A stretch of DNA of 64,000 nucleotides, from positions 310,001 through 374,000 of the forward strand of contig JAYKXP010000006.1 in the NCBI GenBank assembly GCA_037176845.1. Direction: 5' to 3'. Under the pieces are notes generated by a model, which did no database searches, was not told where the DNA came from, and saw only the letters and a list, made by a program, of their open reading frames with translations. Below, piece by piece: positions 10,645 to 24,470 of the stretch; positions within the stretch are counted from its first letter, which is position 1; every line of letters begins with the position of its first letter. This DNA comes from Paramarasmius palmivorus (Eukaryota > Basidiomycota > Agaricomycetes > Agaricales > Marasmiaceae). The translations under genes and the position numbers were made by a program.

Positions 10645-12750
10645 TTAACCTGTCAGTCTACTTACTGAATCCAGGTAGTCCGTCTTGAGCACCGTATCCG
10701 TGTGAATAGTCACTGCAAGAGGCGGTATGCCGCCATATAGCCTCGGATCAGATGTGACCGATCCAGTCATTGGTGTGAGGTGCATAAAGCTTCCTGGTTC
10801 GTGACGTAGTGCAGCCTTTTCGCGAAGGGAGTCGCGACTGTTGAGACTGCCAAAATTACTTGTAGTTGAGTGCCTGAAATGGTGAGAAGTTTGTTGAAAA
10901 TACTCAACGCGGCAAGAAAAGAGTTCACATAGCCTGGAAATTGAACAGCATGAGTAGGCGTTCCTTCGTATAACGGTTGAGACTCGCATCTTCCAACGAT
11001 CCAGAACAGAGCCAGCCATACGTAGTTAGTTGGCATGAGCGCAAACTAGATGCCACATTGGAACCTCAATAGAACCGTAGAACTCGGCGATTGCTCACTG
11101 TCAGAGTTATGGCCAAATCGATTACACTCAAGTGATATAATTAGTGAAGGAAATCCTAACCTAGACTGTCACCCACCTTGTCATAAGCCCGGTAGTAAGG
11201 GTATAAACAATGAGGGTGGTGATCAACGAGTCTGTCCTATTGAACCACGTTAACTCCGCAACAACCTTCTCAGGCAAGGCATGTACCTTTTGAACCCCGT
11301 CTTGCTTCTGAACAAATAGTAACACAGAGAAGTGGCGATCAAAATGTCCGCAGCGGCAGCGCTTCCTATACCAGCACTCGTAACCCACTGGTTTTTACGA
11401 AGAGTCAGATCAAATCTTCGGCAGAAATGATTTGCCTGCTTACCGTCAATTTCGAAAACTCGACTGTGGACGATAGTGAAAAGCTGGTGAATAATTCCCG
11501 TGAGATCAGTTGTCTTCGCAGATTAACACTTCTCACCTCTGGATTGTGAAAACTGCATCAACGTGCTCATGTCAGTATACTCCCTTCTTATCGCAACGTG
11601 TTACGTGCCGATTCCAAGACCTAGTGAAAGAAGAGAAATGTGAACATTGCGCATTCACTCCTGTGACAGCCCGGCTAATGAGACCTACCGAAGTGTATAC
11701 ATGCCAACATCACCTGCAACATTATTCGTCAGCACTTCTGCTTCGACCTAACGAACGAGACGTAGCCTCACGATTGTTAATACCAGATATGGATTACCGG
11801 ACACTTGTGGTCACGGCCTGTGAGATCTTGAGATTATCAAAGATCTGAAACGCTCACTTATCCATAACCGCCGGGCGAAGAAACTGATATGACAGGCAAT
11901 CAGAGAAGTCTTTATCTCCGTATCATACGGGAAACGCATACCACTGAACCATTAACGCGATCAATCCCTGGGAAGTGTACACAGGCTGTGAGCCAAAGAA
12001 GTACACCGGACCAAATGACACACATTGCAATCGGTCTGAAGCTATCGTGGTCGGTAAGTACGAGTGCCACCGCCACGGTATCACTAAGAGCCGACCTCCA
12101 TACTCCTGGTGATTCAATAAGAAGCGGTCCAATAAAATAAGTCTGTGCTCATACCAAGTCAACTGCGTCAAGGCATCCGACTTTGAATGGTTTGTGATAA
12201 GGTACCTTAAGCAGAACTGCCCTGAGCGACGCAAAGGATTTCAAGAAGCTTAGGTCCCACCAGTACATAGCAATCGTGCAGAGGCAAAGATGCACAGTGT
12301 CTGAAAACCTGAAATCGGTGTAAGGAATTGAGTTCCCCATCATGATTCTCGGAAATCAATCATACCACACGGCAAAAACCTAGGCCCTATTCAGCTTTGA
12401 TCATTGTGTTTCGAGCCATCGCATACCAAAATCTTGATGAAACGCCTATCTCGAGGGTAGTTTCTGAAGAATGACGGGCTTGAACACAGCCGCATCGAAA
12501 GGCGAAGGGTACATCCCACCTATAATAAAAATATCTGTCATATGCATCAATCAGTGGAAGTCCAGCGCGATACCAGGGCAAGATATAACTCACGTCTGGA
12601 GAATTGTGACCCCATATAGCCTACAAGACATACGAAGAGTGTTAAGATCTCGTCATAGCATAAGTTATGATATACTTACACAGCACTGATAACGAGTCCC
12701 ACAAACGCGCTGCCGTAGGTTGTGTCAATGGAAGGGGAAAGTTGTGCCAT
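10645..12750 (-). CDS. DUF6534-family seven-pass membrane protein
   Basis: A many-exon gene of the DUF6534 family, an expanded Agaricomycete group of predicted seven-helix membrane proteins of unknown function. The start at 12750 gives MAQLSPSIDTTYGSAF and then the first helix, VGLVISAVLYGVTILQT. Following exons give YFYYRNYPRDRRFIKIL and VFAVWFSDTVHLCLCTIA. The C-terminal half is clear: SAGIGSAAAADILIATSLCY, YLFRSKTGFKR|TDSLITTL, IVYTLTTGLMTSVI, FALMPTNYVWLALFWIVGRC, then YVNSFLAALNSRDSLREK. One intron (10934-10987) uses a GC-AG pair. Exons between about 12170 and 11450 could not be fully resolved, so part of the middle is uncertain, but all the rest splices in frame. The tail after RDSLREK is hydrophilic and ends at a TAA near 10645. 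Confidence 0.75.
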
Positions 12751-13307
12751 GGTGTTATACCGTCCTCGGAGACTCCTACAGTGAAAGAAAAGAAGGTGAG
12801 GGGCAACAACATCCCTCCCCACAAATCATTTAAAGCCCTGTCCAACGACAATTAGAGTGTGTGTCCTATGGGAAAACACCGCGAGTCGCAAGCTCGGTAT
12901 GAACCGAGAAGTTTTCGGGCCTTTTACCGCTAGATGAAGCCGACTACATAACGATTGAATTTAATCAATACGCCCGGCGGGAGGATATGGGTTTCATTAG
13001 GACTCGTGAGCCTCGAGGAAGTGATGAAAACGACTGTTTTGGGCGACCTTGCCAATGGGTGCTTTAGAGAAAAAGGTAACTTGTTTGCTGAAAATTCTTT
13101 AACATTCAGGGGACCAATAACCGAACGATGGCATGAGAATAGTGACCACACACCAGCTGACACTCCCAGGGCCTTCTCCCACATCAGACGATAGATAGCT
13201 CGACGCAACGACGTTACAGGTACTAAAAGAAACACGATAGTATGCTACAAGGTACTCCACGAGGAATGCAACAAGAGAAGACCGAACGAATGAGCGAAGT
13301 CAGAGCT
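12751..13307. other. Intergenic: DUF6534 promoter and CUL1 3' flank
   Basis: About 0.56 kb. It lies upstream of the DUF6534 start and downstream of the cullin stop. Open frames on either strand are short and without family resemblance. I see no RNA gene. Confidence 0.5.
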
Positions 13308-16061
<2,754 letters not shown>

Positions 16062-16340
16062 GATAGTGGTAGAGGATGAGAAAAGTTGAGATAATCGAGC
16101 CGACGACCTGCAGCAAGGTGAGCGTCGGCAGCAAGACGCGTGATGTCTTGTGACAAGCGGAATATGACTCCTCGACACACAAAAAGCGCTGAATAGCACG
16201 CAAAAAAGCATCTTCAAAAATTACTAGTGTTCCAGCATTATTAATTAGATATGCAAAATATGCTATGAACAAGTCCTTGCAGACAGTGTTTGTCTATACA
16301 CTCTATTCAGACATTCCCATAACGATCCCAAATCCTTTCA

Positions 16341-17398
16341 CTAAACCTTGACTCCGGTATGAACGCAGGCTACTCCACCCCAAAGATCAGTCCAGGCACC
16401 ACCATCAGCATCCAAGCCAGTTGAGAATCCAGCGTCCCGAATCATCTGTGCGAATTCAGGTTGTGGAGGGAATTTTCGGATGGATTCCACCAGGTACTGG
16501 TATGAATCCCGGTCGCCCGCAAGAATGGTTCCTAGAAGAGGAATCACCGAAAACGAATACTGGTCGTATAGCCTAGAACCAATATTATGAGAACTTTGAT
16601 ACGACGAGGAATCATGTATATAAACGACTGACATGCTGAGCAGGGGATTATTGACCCTGCTGAACTCCAGGCAAGCAAAAGTGCCACCAGGCTTCAACAC
16701 TCGATAAGCCTCAGAAAGCACCGCCGGGATAGATGTGCAATTCCTAATGCCGAATGCTATTGTGTAGAGGTCGTACGAGTTATCCGGAAATTTGGAAGAT
16801 GGAAGTTCTTGAGCATTCGCTTCAAGGAATGAGACCTGCGGGGCTAGGCATACCGTAAGAGACGGTTGGTAAATGCGAAATTGGAGGATTTACTATTGTG
16901 GTACATGGTTGTCTTGAACCGTCTGAATCCTTCCTGTAACATCTGCCCATTGATGTCCACAATGTCGACGCTTGTCTCCCGGTCTGCAAACTTTTCGCGC
17001 GCAAAGTCAAGAATGCGTAAGGCAATGTCCCCGGTTCCTCCGGCCACGTCTATGCACTTTATAGGTCCCTTCCTTCCAGGTTTGAGCGAGGACACAAATT
17101 CATCCTTCCACAGCCTGTGAACGCCGAATGAAGTTGCGTCGTTCATCAGGTCATATTTCGAAGCCACAGAGTCGAAAACGTCCTTCACCAGTGATTCCTT
17201 TTGGTCCTCGGGTACAGACCGGAATCCGAAGGATGCCATTTTGGAGGTTTGACCGGAGGGCTGGGTAGCTGATTCCGTGGAAGACGAAGACTGGGTATTG
17301 ATACATCTAGAGAATGCCTGTCGCTGTCTCCATACGGGTCGGCGAAGGCTGCGAATCGCGTATTGCATGATGGTGGAAGAAGAGTTTCGCGTCTTCAC
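16341..17398 (-). CDS. COQ5: Ubiquinone biosynthesis C-methyltransferase COQ5
   Basis: A mitochondrial UbiE/COQ5 methyltransferase that adds the C-methyl group to the quinone ring in coenzyme Q synthesis. A Ser/Arg-rich presequence precedes [46 protein letters not shown] and the SAM-binding motif [19 protein letters not shown]. The next exons hold [20 protein letters not shown] and VNNPLL, spliced to [20 protein letters not shown] and [20 protein letters not shown]. These are UbiE/COQ5 signatures. The start could be 17398 or the internal Met at 17368 ([10 protein letters not shown]), which also makes a good presequence. The gene is head to head with FCF2; the two start codons are only 51-81 bp apart. 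Confidence 0.93.
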
Positions 17399-17449
17399 AC
17401 GTGATATCTATCAAAATTTTCAGAATCTCCTTGAAACCCGACCACCACC
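17399..17449. promoter_or_regulatory. Compact divergent promoter COQ5/FCF2
   Basis: Only 51 bp separate the COQ5 ATG (17398) and the FCF2 ATG (17450). If COQ5 starts at 17368 the gap is 81 bp. Both genes must be driven from this short interval or from within the opposite 5' region. Confidence 0.5.
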
Positions 17450-18538
17450 ATGGCTATCACAGGGACGTCGAATGACGGTAAAGGGAAGGAAAAGGCCATA
17501 GGTACGGAGTCTGTTGACCTGAATGAGACATACTGCCTAAACAGACTTTAGATCTCACAGAAAAGGAAGATACAGAAGAATCCACCTCGTCTTCCAGTAG
17601 CGAATCCGGCTCGGACAGCTCAAATTATGACTCGGACGAGAGTGAAATCATTACCGAGGAATACTTAGAGTCTCTTCTAGACAAGGCACGACGGAAGCTA
17701 GTCTCAACTTCAACTTCAACTGAACACGAAGAGGAAGTTTGGGTATTGGAGAAGGATTCTTCGGCGTAGGTCCTGAGTAATCTTCGGCATGCCTTTTCTT
17801 AACCAATATTTAGGCCCTTGCCACAATTAGATCCAGGAAATATGCCAGAACCATATATAACACTTGGCAAAACTCGAAACGAGGGGCCATCTTCTCTACG
17901 TGATCCCGATGTCGAGCGTGCGGAGAGCTCAGCTTCATCGCTAGCGACACCTGCTCCCCCAATTCCACCTCCAGAACTGTCAACATCAGGTAAACCGCTG
18001 ACGAAGAAGCAAAGGAAGGAGGTCTGTAAATTTTCCATCATAACTACCTCGTCAAACTCATGTTATCTCTAGCTACGAAATAAGACAGCAGGTCCAGACT
18101 GGTTCGATCTTCCAGCTCCAGCAGAAGCGGATCTGCCTCGATTGCATCGCGAAGTCGAGGCATTGCGCCTTCGCAATCAACTGGATCCCAAACGGTTCTA
18201 TAGGAAAGAAGAGGGAGAAGGAAAAGGCATTAAAGGGTTGCCGAAACACTTCGCGGTGAGACCACTCGATACCAATGACAGTGCCGTCGTGGTTCTGATC
18301 AGCTGTGTTCCCTATTCAGATTGGGACCATTGTTTCGACAAAAACTCCATTTGGCGGTGCTGGTGGACAAAATCTCACTCGAGCTGAACGCAAGCGGACT
18401 CTGGTTGATGAGCTGGTAGACGATGCGGAGGCGAAGCGTTATGCCAAGAAGAAGTTTAATGACTTGCAAAGTGTCAGAGGAGCAAAAGGCAGGAATACGC
18501 TTCATGCGAAGAATGCTGCAAGACGGGAAAAGTTCTGA
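17450..18538 (+). CDS. FCF2: rRNA-processing protein FCF2
   Basis: A nucleolar SSU-processome factor of the Fcf2 family (related to human DNTTIP2/TdIF2) needed for early cleavage of pre-rRNA. Exon 1 (17450-17501) splices over 50 nt to exon 2 (17552 onward), an acidic Ser/Glu/Asp-rich stretch. The Fcf2 domain follows near the C-terminus: AGPDWFDLPAPAEADLPRLH, REVEALRLRNQLDPKRFYRK, GIKGLPKHFAIGTIV, then TRAERKRTLVDELVDDAEAK and RYAKKKFNDLQS. The WFDLPA and RNxLDPKRFYRK blocks are the family hallmarks. The C-terminus is basic (KNAARREKF). It converges on SAS10, another SSU-processome subunit, with 100 bp between stop codons. Confidence 0.9.
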
Positions 18539-18638
18539 TTTGGGCCTATACCATTGTAATTCTTATATCCAGCACGATACAGTTAAGAACCTAAGGTAGT
18601 ACTTTTCGTGTCGATTATACATGAATGCAAGACGAGTG

Positions 18639-20824
18639 CTAACCAAGTCGTACACTCTTGACAACCTTTGTGATACCTGACCGTTCACCATCGTAACGGC
18701 CACCTGTTTCACTAATACCTCCCTTATAGACTGCCTTTTGGGAAGCCACTTTCTTCTTAGCCTTCTCAAACTTCTGTCGTTTCTTGACACGAGGGTTGCG
18801 AACACTCTTCGAGCGATGAGGAGTAAGACCCTTGTTGGCCATGATGGCTCGAGTAAGCGACCGAGGCCCAGAGACACCATTTTCATCCATGCCATCCAGT
18901 CTGAATAGGGAGTGAGATGAGGTTAATAAATCGAGTAACAAAACACGTACCTTCCTGCACGAGCCGCTTCATACTCTGCTTTCTTTTTCTCCTTCTTTTC
19001 TTTCGATTTCCTTGCAATCAAATCATAATAGCCATCCTCGTCCTCTTCAAAACCGTCTTCTCGGGCTTCAGGTTCGATATCATCCAGATCCATACCCCCT
19101 TGTTTCTCGAGACGCGCTTTGGCATCCTTCGCAAGCCTGTCTTCCTTTTCGCGTTTACGCTCTTTGTATGGTATATCATCATCACCACCCAACAAAGCAT
19201 TTCGTGCACCTTGTCTCTTGGCACTGGTACTCTCGATCTTGGACGTGTGGAAGCGGAGTGACTTCTTCCTCGCTGTCTTGTCTGCAGCATCCGCATGTTG
19301 TAGTGCGGTTGCTTCTCCGAACATGTCGACAGAATCCCCTGCGCTCCGAGACGATGACGACTTGGACGAAACAAACTCCGGCTCGACGAGGTCGAATACG
19401 GGTATAGATTTTCCGCCGGACTCCGAAGCTGCTTTGCGCTTCTTTTTCGGAGGTGCACTGGGGGGTTCGACAGCATCCTTCTGTGCTTGCTTGAACATCC
19501 GTATGAGTTCAGCATCAGCTTCGGCGTCTCCTGAACCTCGACTATCCCATAACGAGCGTGCGTCTGCCATAAGATCTTCATCTGCCATGTCTTCGTCCTC
19601 AAAGTCCTCGTCCTCGAGACCGAAGCCTTCGTCTTCGTCACCATCCAAATCTTCTTGGTCCTCAGAGTCAGATCCAGCAAAGTTGAAGTCTTCTAGGGTA
19701 GTTAGTGCCTCCTTCAATGTAGCAAGACGTTTCATGACTGGATGGGATTTGAGTAGCTCGGGTTTCTGGGCGTATCTTTCCTGCGCGCGAAGATGGAGGT
19801 AAAACGCTAGGGCTGTAGCGTATGTCAAAAGGGTTTCTGTTAAGCATGTGAGCTCAAGGCAAATGTATGTCAGATGTGCCACATACGATGATGGAGATGT
19901 ATCATCCCTAGCGAAGGTGAAAATGGGTCCATTGCTTGCAACCTAAGGTGAGCCAGTCAATACGTTGCATGAGTAGGGAAGTGATGAGGACGTACTTCTC
20001 GAGTTTCGCTTTGGATTTCAATAGGGATTGTGTAGTGTCTGTCCAGTCCCGAGCCAGTGCTAAGCTGATGGCATCCGTCCGTTCAAGGTGCCGTATGAGT
20101 AGTTTTGGGTCTTGAGGTAGTGAGGTGGTTAATGTAGGAGCTGGTTCTTGAAATACACTGCACGAGATATAAGATTCGGCATGGAAGGAAGGCGTGCAAG
20201 ACTTACTCGTCCTCCCTGGTCTCTACTTCCAGTATATCTTCCAACCCGAAATCCGCGTCAACCATATCCTCTCGTGCCTTGGATTGCAGCCGCTTAGCTT
20301 CCTGCTCTTCCAGAGCGAGAGCTTCCTCATCGTCCGATTCTAATTGCGCTTCGTTTGAGGCATAATACGCAGATTTGCCTTTCCCCCAGGTTTCCTCCTC
20401 AGATTCAGACTGGTCCGATTCTTCGGCCTTTTTCTTCGACTTCTTTTTGCTCGAGGATTTTTTAGAGGTGGATGGAGCGTCTTCAACATCCATGTCTTCT
20501 CCTTCATCCTCTTCCTGCATATCCTCATCCTCTTCTTCACTGTCCGAAGCTGGTATTCCTTTCAAGGCAAACACCTCGTCTTCGTCGATGTCATCTTCGT
20601 ATTCTTGGTCTCCTTCGAGTAGTATTTTGTCCCTAGACGCATGATCTGACCATGATGATAATTAATAATTGTTTCTTCAGACCGAGGCGAAACTTACACT
20701 GTTCTTCCTCATCTAACGGAATATCGGAAATGTCATTCCATTTGGTGATGCTAGCTTCCGAGCGATTCACTCCCCGTGGTTTACGACTTTCATTCTTTGA
20801 TTTTGAACCGCGTTTTCGAACCAT
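18639..20824 (-). CDS. UTP3: Sas10/Utp3, U3 snoRNP (SSU processome) protein
   Basis: Something-about-silencing 10/Utp3 is a nucleolar component of the 90S pre-ribosome. The basic start MVRKRGSKSKNESRKPRG is followed by long acidic D/E/S tracts and a K-rich patch. The Sas10/Utp3 domain has LLTYATALAFYLHLRAQERY and HPVMKRLATLKEAL. The diagnostic C-terminal Sas10 domain covers the last 100 residues: RSLTRAIMANKGLTPHRSK, SVRNPRVKKRQKFEKAKKK, AVYKGGISETGGRYDGERSG and ITKVVKSVRLG at the very end. Several short introns interrupt the gene (for example near 18905-18950 and 19900-20215). The start at 20824 is the first Met of the basic N-terminus. Confidence 0.92.
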
Positions 20825-21088
20825 GGAAATGAAGGTGGGGGTGAAGGAGAGCGAGGGAAATTTTTCAAACCGCGTCTCCGTACTAGGCAGGAGTGCTTCC
20901 AAAAAGGGAACGCTTTCCTCGACACCTAGGTCACTGGTAAGGTCCCAGAGTAGTCAGTGATCTATAGATGATTCTCAAGCGAATGTGAGAGACGCGTATA
21001 GTATGAAAAAATTCAATTGCGTTTGACATTGACAATATATCGATGATAGAGTTAACGAGCTCGGTAATGAATGTCTACATCAGTACAA

Positions 21089-21679
21089 CTAGAACGGCCA
21101 TCCGTCTTTCAACTTCTTTTCAATGATCCAGGCATAAAACTCTACACAGCCTCCAGCAGCTTCGATACTCTGCACAAGTGCATCCCAGCTACCAAACAAC
21201 GTATCGAGACCCACAATATCGACAATGACCAACCAATCAGAGGGTGGTAGCGTGCAAAGTCCAGAGGAAACGTAACACTGAGCGTGTGTACCAAACGCCT
21301 TTTCTTCGAGCTTTTCGCAGGCTCCTGGAGCTGTCGCTGGTGTCTGTAGATCGGGTACAAGAGCCGTCTGGAGACAATGCATGGTATCCCACATCCAATC
21401 CTGGCCTTTCTGGGAGAAGCGTGCTAGGTTCTCTGGGGTACTGAACTTGGTGCAATACTTTAGTCCGTAGCCAATTGGGTAGCCGTTAGGACCGCATTGG
21501 AAGTGGGCTTCCAGGCAATCAGAATAAAAGGCGCATGAGCGAAGCGGTGGCGAAGAGCACGTATCCCGACGAGACGAGTAGACAACGTCGGTATGATCTG
21601 GCAAGCCTGAGCTCGCTACGCCAACTGTGGTGAATGTAAACACTAGAGCCAGTGATATGATGTATGGGACGATGAACAT
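21089..21679 (-). CDS. Small secreted cysteine-rich protein, unknown function
   Basis: One exon, 196 residues. The N-terminus (MFIVPYIISLALVFTFTTVG) is a clear signal peptide, with cleavage probably after about residue 22. The mature part has ten cysteines (in the contexts DTC, RSC, SDC, FQC, KYC, HC, GAC, QC, GLC and GGC), enough for five disulfides. It also has a well-structured core, CGPNGYPIGYGLKYCTKF, followed by GQDWMWDTMHCLQTALVP. Spacing and aromatic content suggest a folded extracellular domain rather than a small effector-like peptide. There is no membrane segment and no GPI signal. I do not recognise the family. It sits inside a cluster of nucleolar genes with no obvious functional link. 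Confidence 0.8.
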   Translation of the reverse strand: MFIVPYIISLALVFTFTTVGVASSGLPDHTDVVYSSRRDTCSSPPLRSCAFYSDCLEAHFQCGPNGYPIGYGLKYCTKFSTPENLARFSQKGQDWMWDTMHCLQTALVPDLQTPATAPGACEKLEEKAFGTHAQCYVSSGLCTLPPSDWLVIVDIVGLDTLFGSWDALVQSIEAAGGCVEFYAWIIEKKLKDGWPF

Positions 21680-21900
21680 GGCGTATTAGAGTATTTGTGC
21701 TCTAAAAAAACTCGCTCTCAATCAGTACAGAGGAAGAATCCAAGAAAAACGCTACTCACATGGAGGGGAACGAAAAGGAACGTAAATTCCTGCTGTCATG
21801 AATGTGGTCCGACGTCGATGCATATGGATATCGGCAAAAGCAAGTCGCGTCGAGACTTGATCAAACTTTCCTTCTCTCCACCACACCGTCTCATTTTCAC

Positions 21901-23622
21901 ATGAGCGAGACCATAACGAAACGCCTTCATGTATCGGGTCTCACTCCCTCACTAACGCCTGCAGATCTCTCTGCAAGATTCTCTAGTTTTGGCAATGTGA
22001 AATCACTCGATGGATTCGGTCTTGTGGATGGTGTAGGAAATCCAAGAAAATTTGGATATGTGACGCTGGAAGCTACCCCTGCTGCATTAAAGAGATGTAT
22101 GTCTAATGTATTTCACTCATATACACGCTATGCTAATTGCAGTTTCCATAGGTCTGACAGCACTGAGTGGTACTACCTGGAAAGGTGCAAAATTGCGAAT
22201 CGGAGAAGCGAAGCCAGATTACAGAGAGAGGTATGTTCTCATCCAGCATTGACCACAATTTTCTTCAACGGTCATAAACAGGATTGCTCAAGAAAATTCA
22301 ACCCACGAACCGCCTCAAAAAAGACGAAGGATCCATCATTCAAAATATCATGCTGTCTTGTCGCCGGATTTGTCTCTGGTCACAAGAGAGAACGCTACAA
22401 AACGTCCGGGATGGAAAGTGATGCCTTCGGGAAGAATAGTCAGACCCATGCGAATGCGGCCTGAGAAACCATTGCAACCTTGTGTTGACCAGCAAAAGAG
22501 TACAAGACCTTTGAAGGAGAAGAAGAGGATAAAGGCACCCGATACCAGAGCTAGAAGACGAACTATCGATGTCACTAAATGGGGAGGGACATATCTACGC
22601 GGCTCGCTACTCGATGGTCAAATTACTTTGGCTTCTCAACAGCCTGAGCGGACGGATGAAGGTTTGGAGGTCGAGCGAGGGACAGGGGATGACGAAGACG
22701 AAGTGGATCAAGAAGACGCGATGAGTATTGACGAAATCAACGAAGCTTCCTAAACTACCGATGCCGACCCAAATACAGAGCACAGCACCGACAGACGCTC
22801 CGTTGCTGCACACAAGTGTGCAGCTACCTCATTCGGAAGGCGATTTCGCTAGAGAGCGTTCGCAGAACTTGCACCTGCTACAAGCTCTGCTTGGGAGTGA
22901 TGAATGGGGCGACCGAGAGAGTGATTCGGACATCGACGAAACCCAAGTCGTCGAGGGAAACACTCCGGACGACATGGACTATGAAATCGTACCAGTTGTG
23001 CACAGTGAGTCGGCGGTCCAACAGCGGAGATCCAGTACGCCAGTATCTCCGCCTCCTGAGACTGGGGCACAAATGGATGTAGCCCACGAGCCTGTACACG
23101 CGTCTTCACCACCGGCGCCCAAGGTCACATCGCTCAAAGACTTGTTCAAGCCACAGGAGGATGAAGGTTCGCATCTTTCCGTGACAAGTGCCATGCATGA
23201 TGTCTAAACTCTGTTTCTTAGGCGGCTTCTCCCTTCTTAATCAGCTTGACCTCGATTTAGACGAAGATTTAGATGCTATATTTGGTCCGGCGTCAGTTAC
23301 ACCCCACGAAAAAGCCTCCTCGGCCATTCAGTCTGCCATTCCCATCGTGGTACCATCTGTCACATCGACGAAAGCACGAACTCAACAACGAATATTCCTT
23401 GATCCCAAGACGCCACTGTTCTTCCCCCTACCGGCATCCGGATCGTTACAAGCTAAAGCAGCTGACTCTCCTTTCTATCAGACCCAGACAGAAGAGCAAA
23501 TACGACAGCGGTGGGAAGAGAACAAAGTTGAACTGACAAGGGGATGGAAGAAGAGATGGAGAGAAGCAGTGAAGGTTAAGAGGAGGAGAGGTGGGGGTAA
23601 AGATGGTGATGGGGAAGTTTAA
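21901..23622 (+). CDS. RRM nucleolar protein, NOP8/NOL8-like
   Basis: Residues 1-85 form an RRM (KRLHVSGLTPSLTPADLSAR, FSSFGNVKSLDGFGLV, KFGYVTLEATPAALKR, spliced to GLTALSGTTWKGAKLRIGEA), with RNP-type motifs. The middle has PGWKVMPSGRIVRPMRMRP and KWGGTYLRGSLLDGQITLAS. The last exon carries SLLNQLDLDLDEDLDAIFG, a TPLFFPLP block and EEQIRQRWEENKVELTRGWK with a basic tail. The RRM, the WxVMPSGRxxRP block and the C-terminal EExRxxWEExxxELTxxWKRR block together match Nop8/NOL8, nucleolar 60S assembly factors that cooperate with the exosome/Nip7. At least five introns are present. The start at 21901 is the first Met before the RRM. Family-level confidence is good; one-to-one orthology is inferred. 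Confidence 0.75.
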
Positions 23623-23988
23623 TTTTCGGGAGCGAGAGGCGTAGTTAGTGTCCGGTCGAACATATATGGGGAAGAGGCGGGATAATGTTCCTATGTTCCA
23701 GGATCACACGACAACAGGACACCTTTCACGATGCTGTATTGTAGAGAGGTTGACAGCGACTCCTGTTGACTCGAGCGTCAATAGTGTAAGTAGTACAAAT
23801 CATACGAGTCCTGTAATTAGGTATCTCCAGGTGCGATTGGTAACCCAATTGACATGTACCCCACCTAAACTCCTCGTGCATAGAACGAGACTCTAGTCCT
23901 CGCATGTCGGCGGTCTGCTGTGCTTAGCATTGCGACCCTTTTATTAAGAGTATTTCAGGGTAGACCCCGTGGCATAGGTATCTCGGAA

Positions 23989-24358
23989 TTATTTCTTGGT
24001 CGAGGAGGAACTGCAAAACGCATGAGATACAAATTGTGATAAAATCGATATAGGAATCGCACCCAGCCACAGCGTTTTTCATGATCGTGAGCTTCCCAGC
24101 AGATGCAGCATTCACCATCTGCTCCTCAATCGACTTGTTTATCTTTGCCGTGAGTTCCTACACCAAAATATCAGCTCCAACGCAATCCCTTCTATTAAAG
24201 TTGTGAGAATGCACCTTCTTCATTGACGCCTGCTTGACCAATGCAGTCTTTTTGGGAGCGACATGTCTCTTCCCTTTCTTGGTATTAGCAGCGGCCTTTG
24301 CAGCATGCCTTGCATTCGGGGCCTTTGCCTGGAGACCCTTCGTTTTGCCTTGGGCCAT
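23989..24358 (-). CDS. UPF0390/L10K-like small basic protein (C19orf53 homologue)
   Basis: A short, strongly basic protein starting MAQGKTKGLQAKAPNARHAA with KRHVAPKKTALVKQASMKK. An intron is followed by ELTAKINKSIEEQMVNAASA and GKLTIMKNAVAG, and a second intron leads to SSSTKK and a TAA at 23989. The MAQG start, the VxAPKKxxxVxQxxxKK block and the I(N)KxIExxMVxxAS block match the DUF2462/UPF0390 family (human Leydig cell tumour 10 kDa protein homologue). Its role is uncharacterised; nucleolar localisation is likely from its composition. Its ATG lies 112 bp from the divergently transcribed NDUFA9 gene. Confidence 0.85.
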
Positions 24359-24470
24359 GGAGGTGACACGGAAAACTGGTGTGCGTGACACATCGTGACC
24401 TGTCACACTTCTCATCCAATCCGAATTCTCTCGATTCAACCCGCTCTCCGCAAAAGCTGGTGAGGACCAA
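24359..24470. promoter_or_regulatory. Divergent promoter L10K / NDUFA9
   Basis: 112 bp lie between the two start codons. This must contain the core promoters of both genes; no TATA box is evident. Confidence 0.45.

Noticed and set aside
11040..11200. In-frame stop in the DUF6534 gene before MPTNYVWLA, suggesting a pseudogene.
   Set aside because: Two introns with proper sites give LMTSVIDLAITLT|FALMPTN without a stop, so the gene looks intact here.
19119..19802. Ser-rich 227-codon frame on the plus strand.
   Set aside because: Antisense shadow of the acidic D/E tracts of SAS10.
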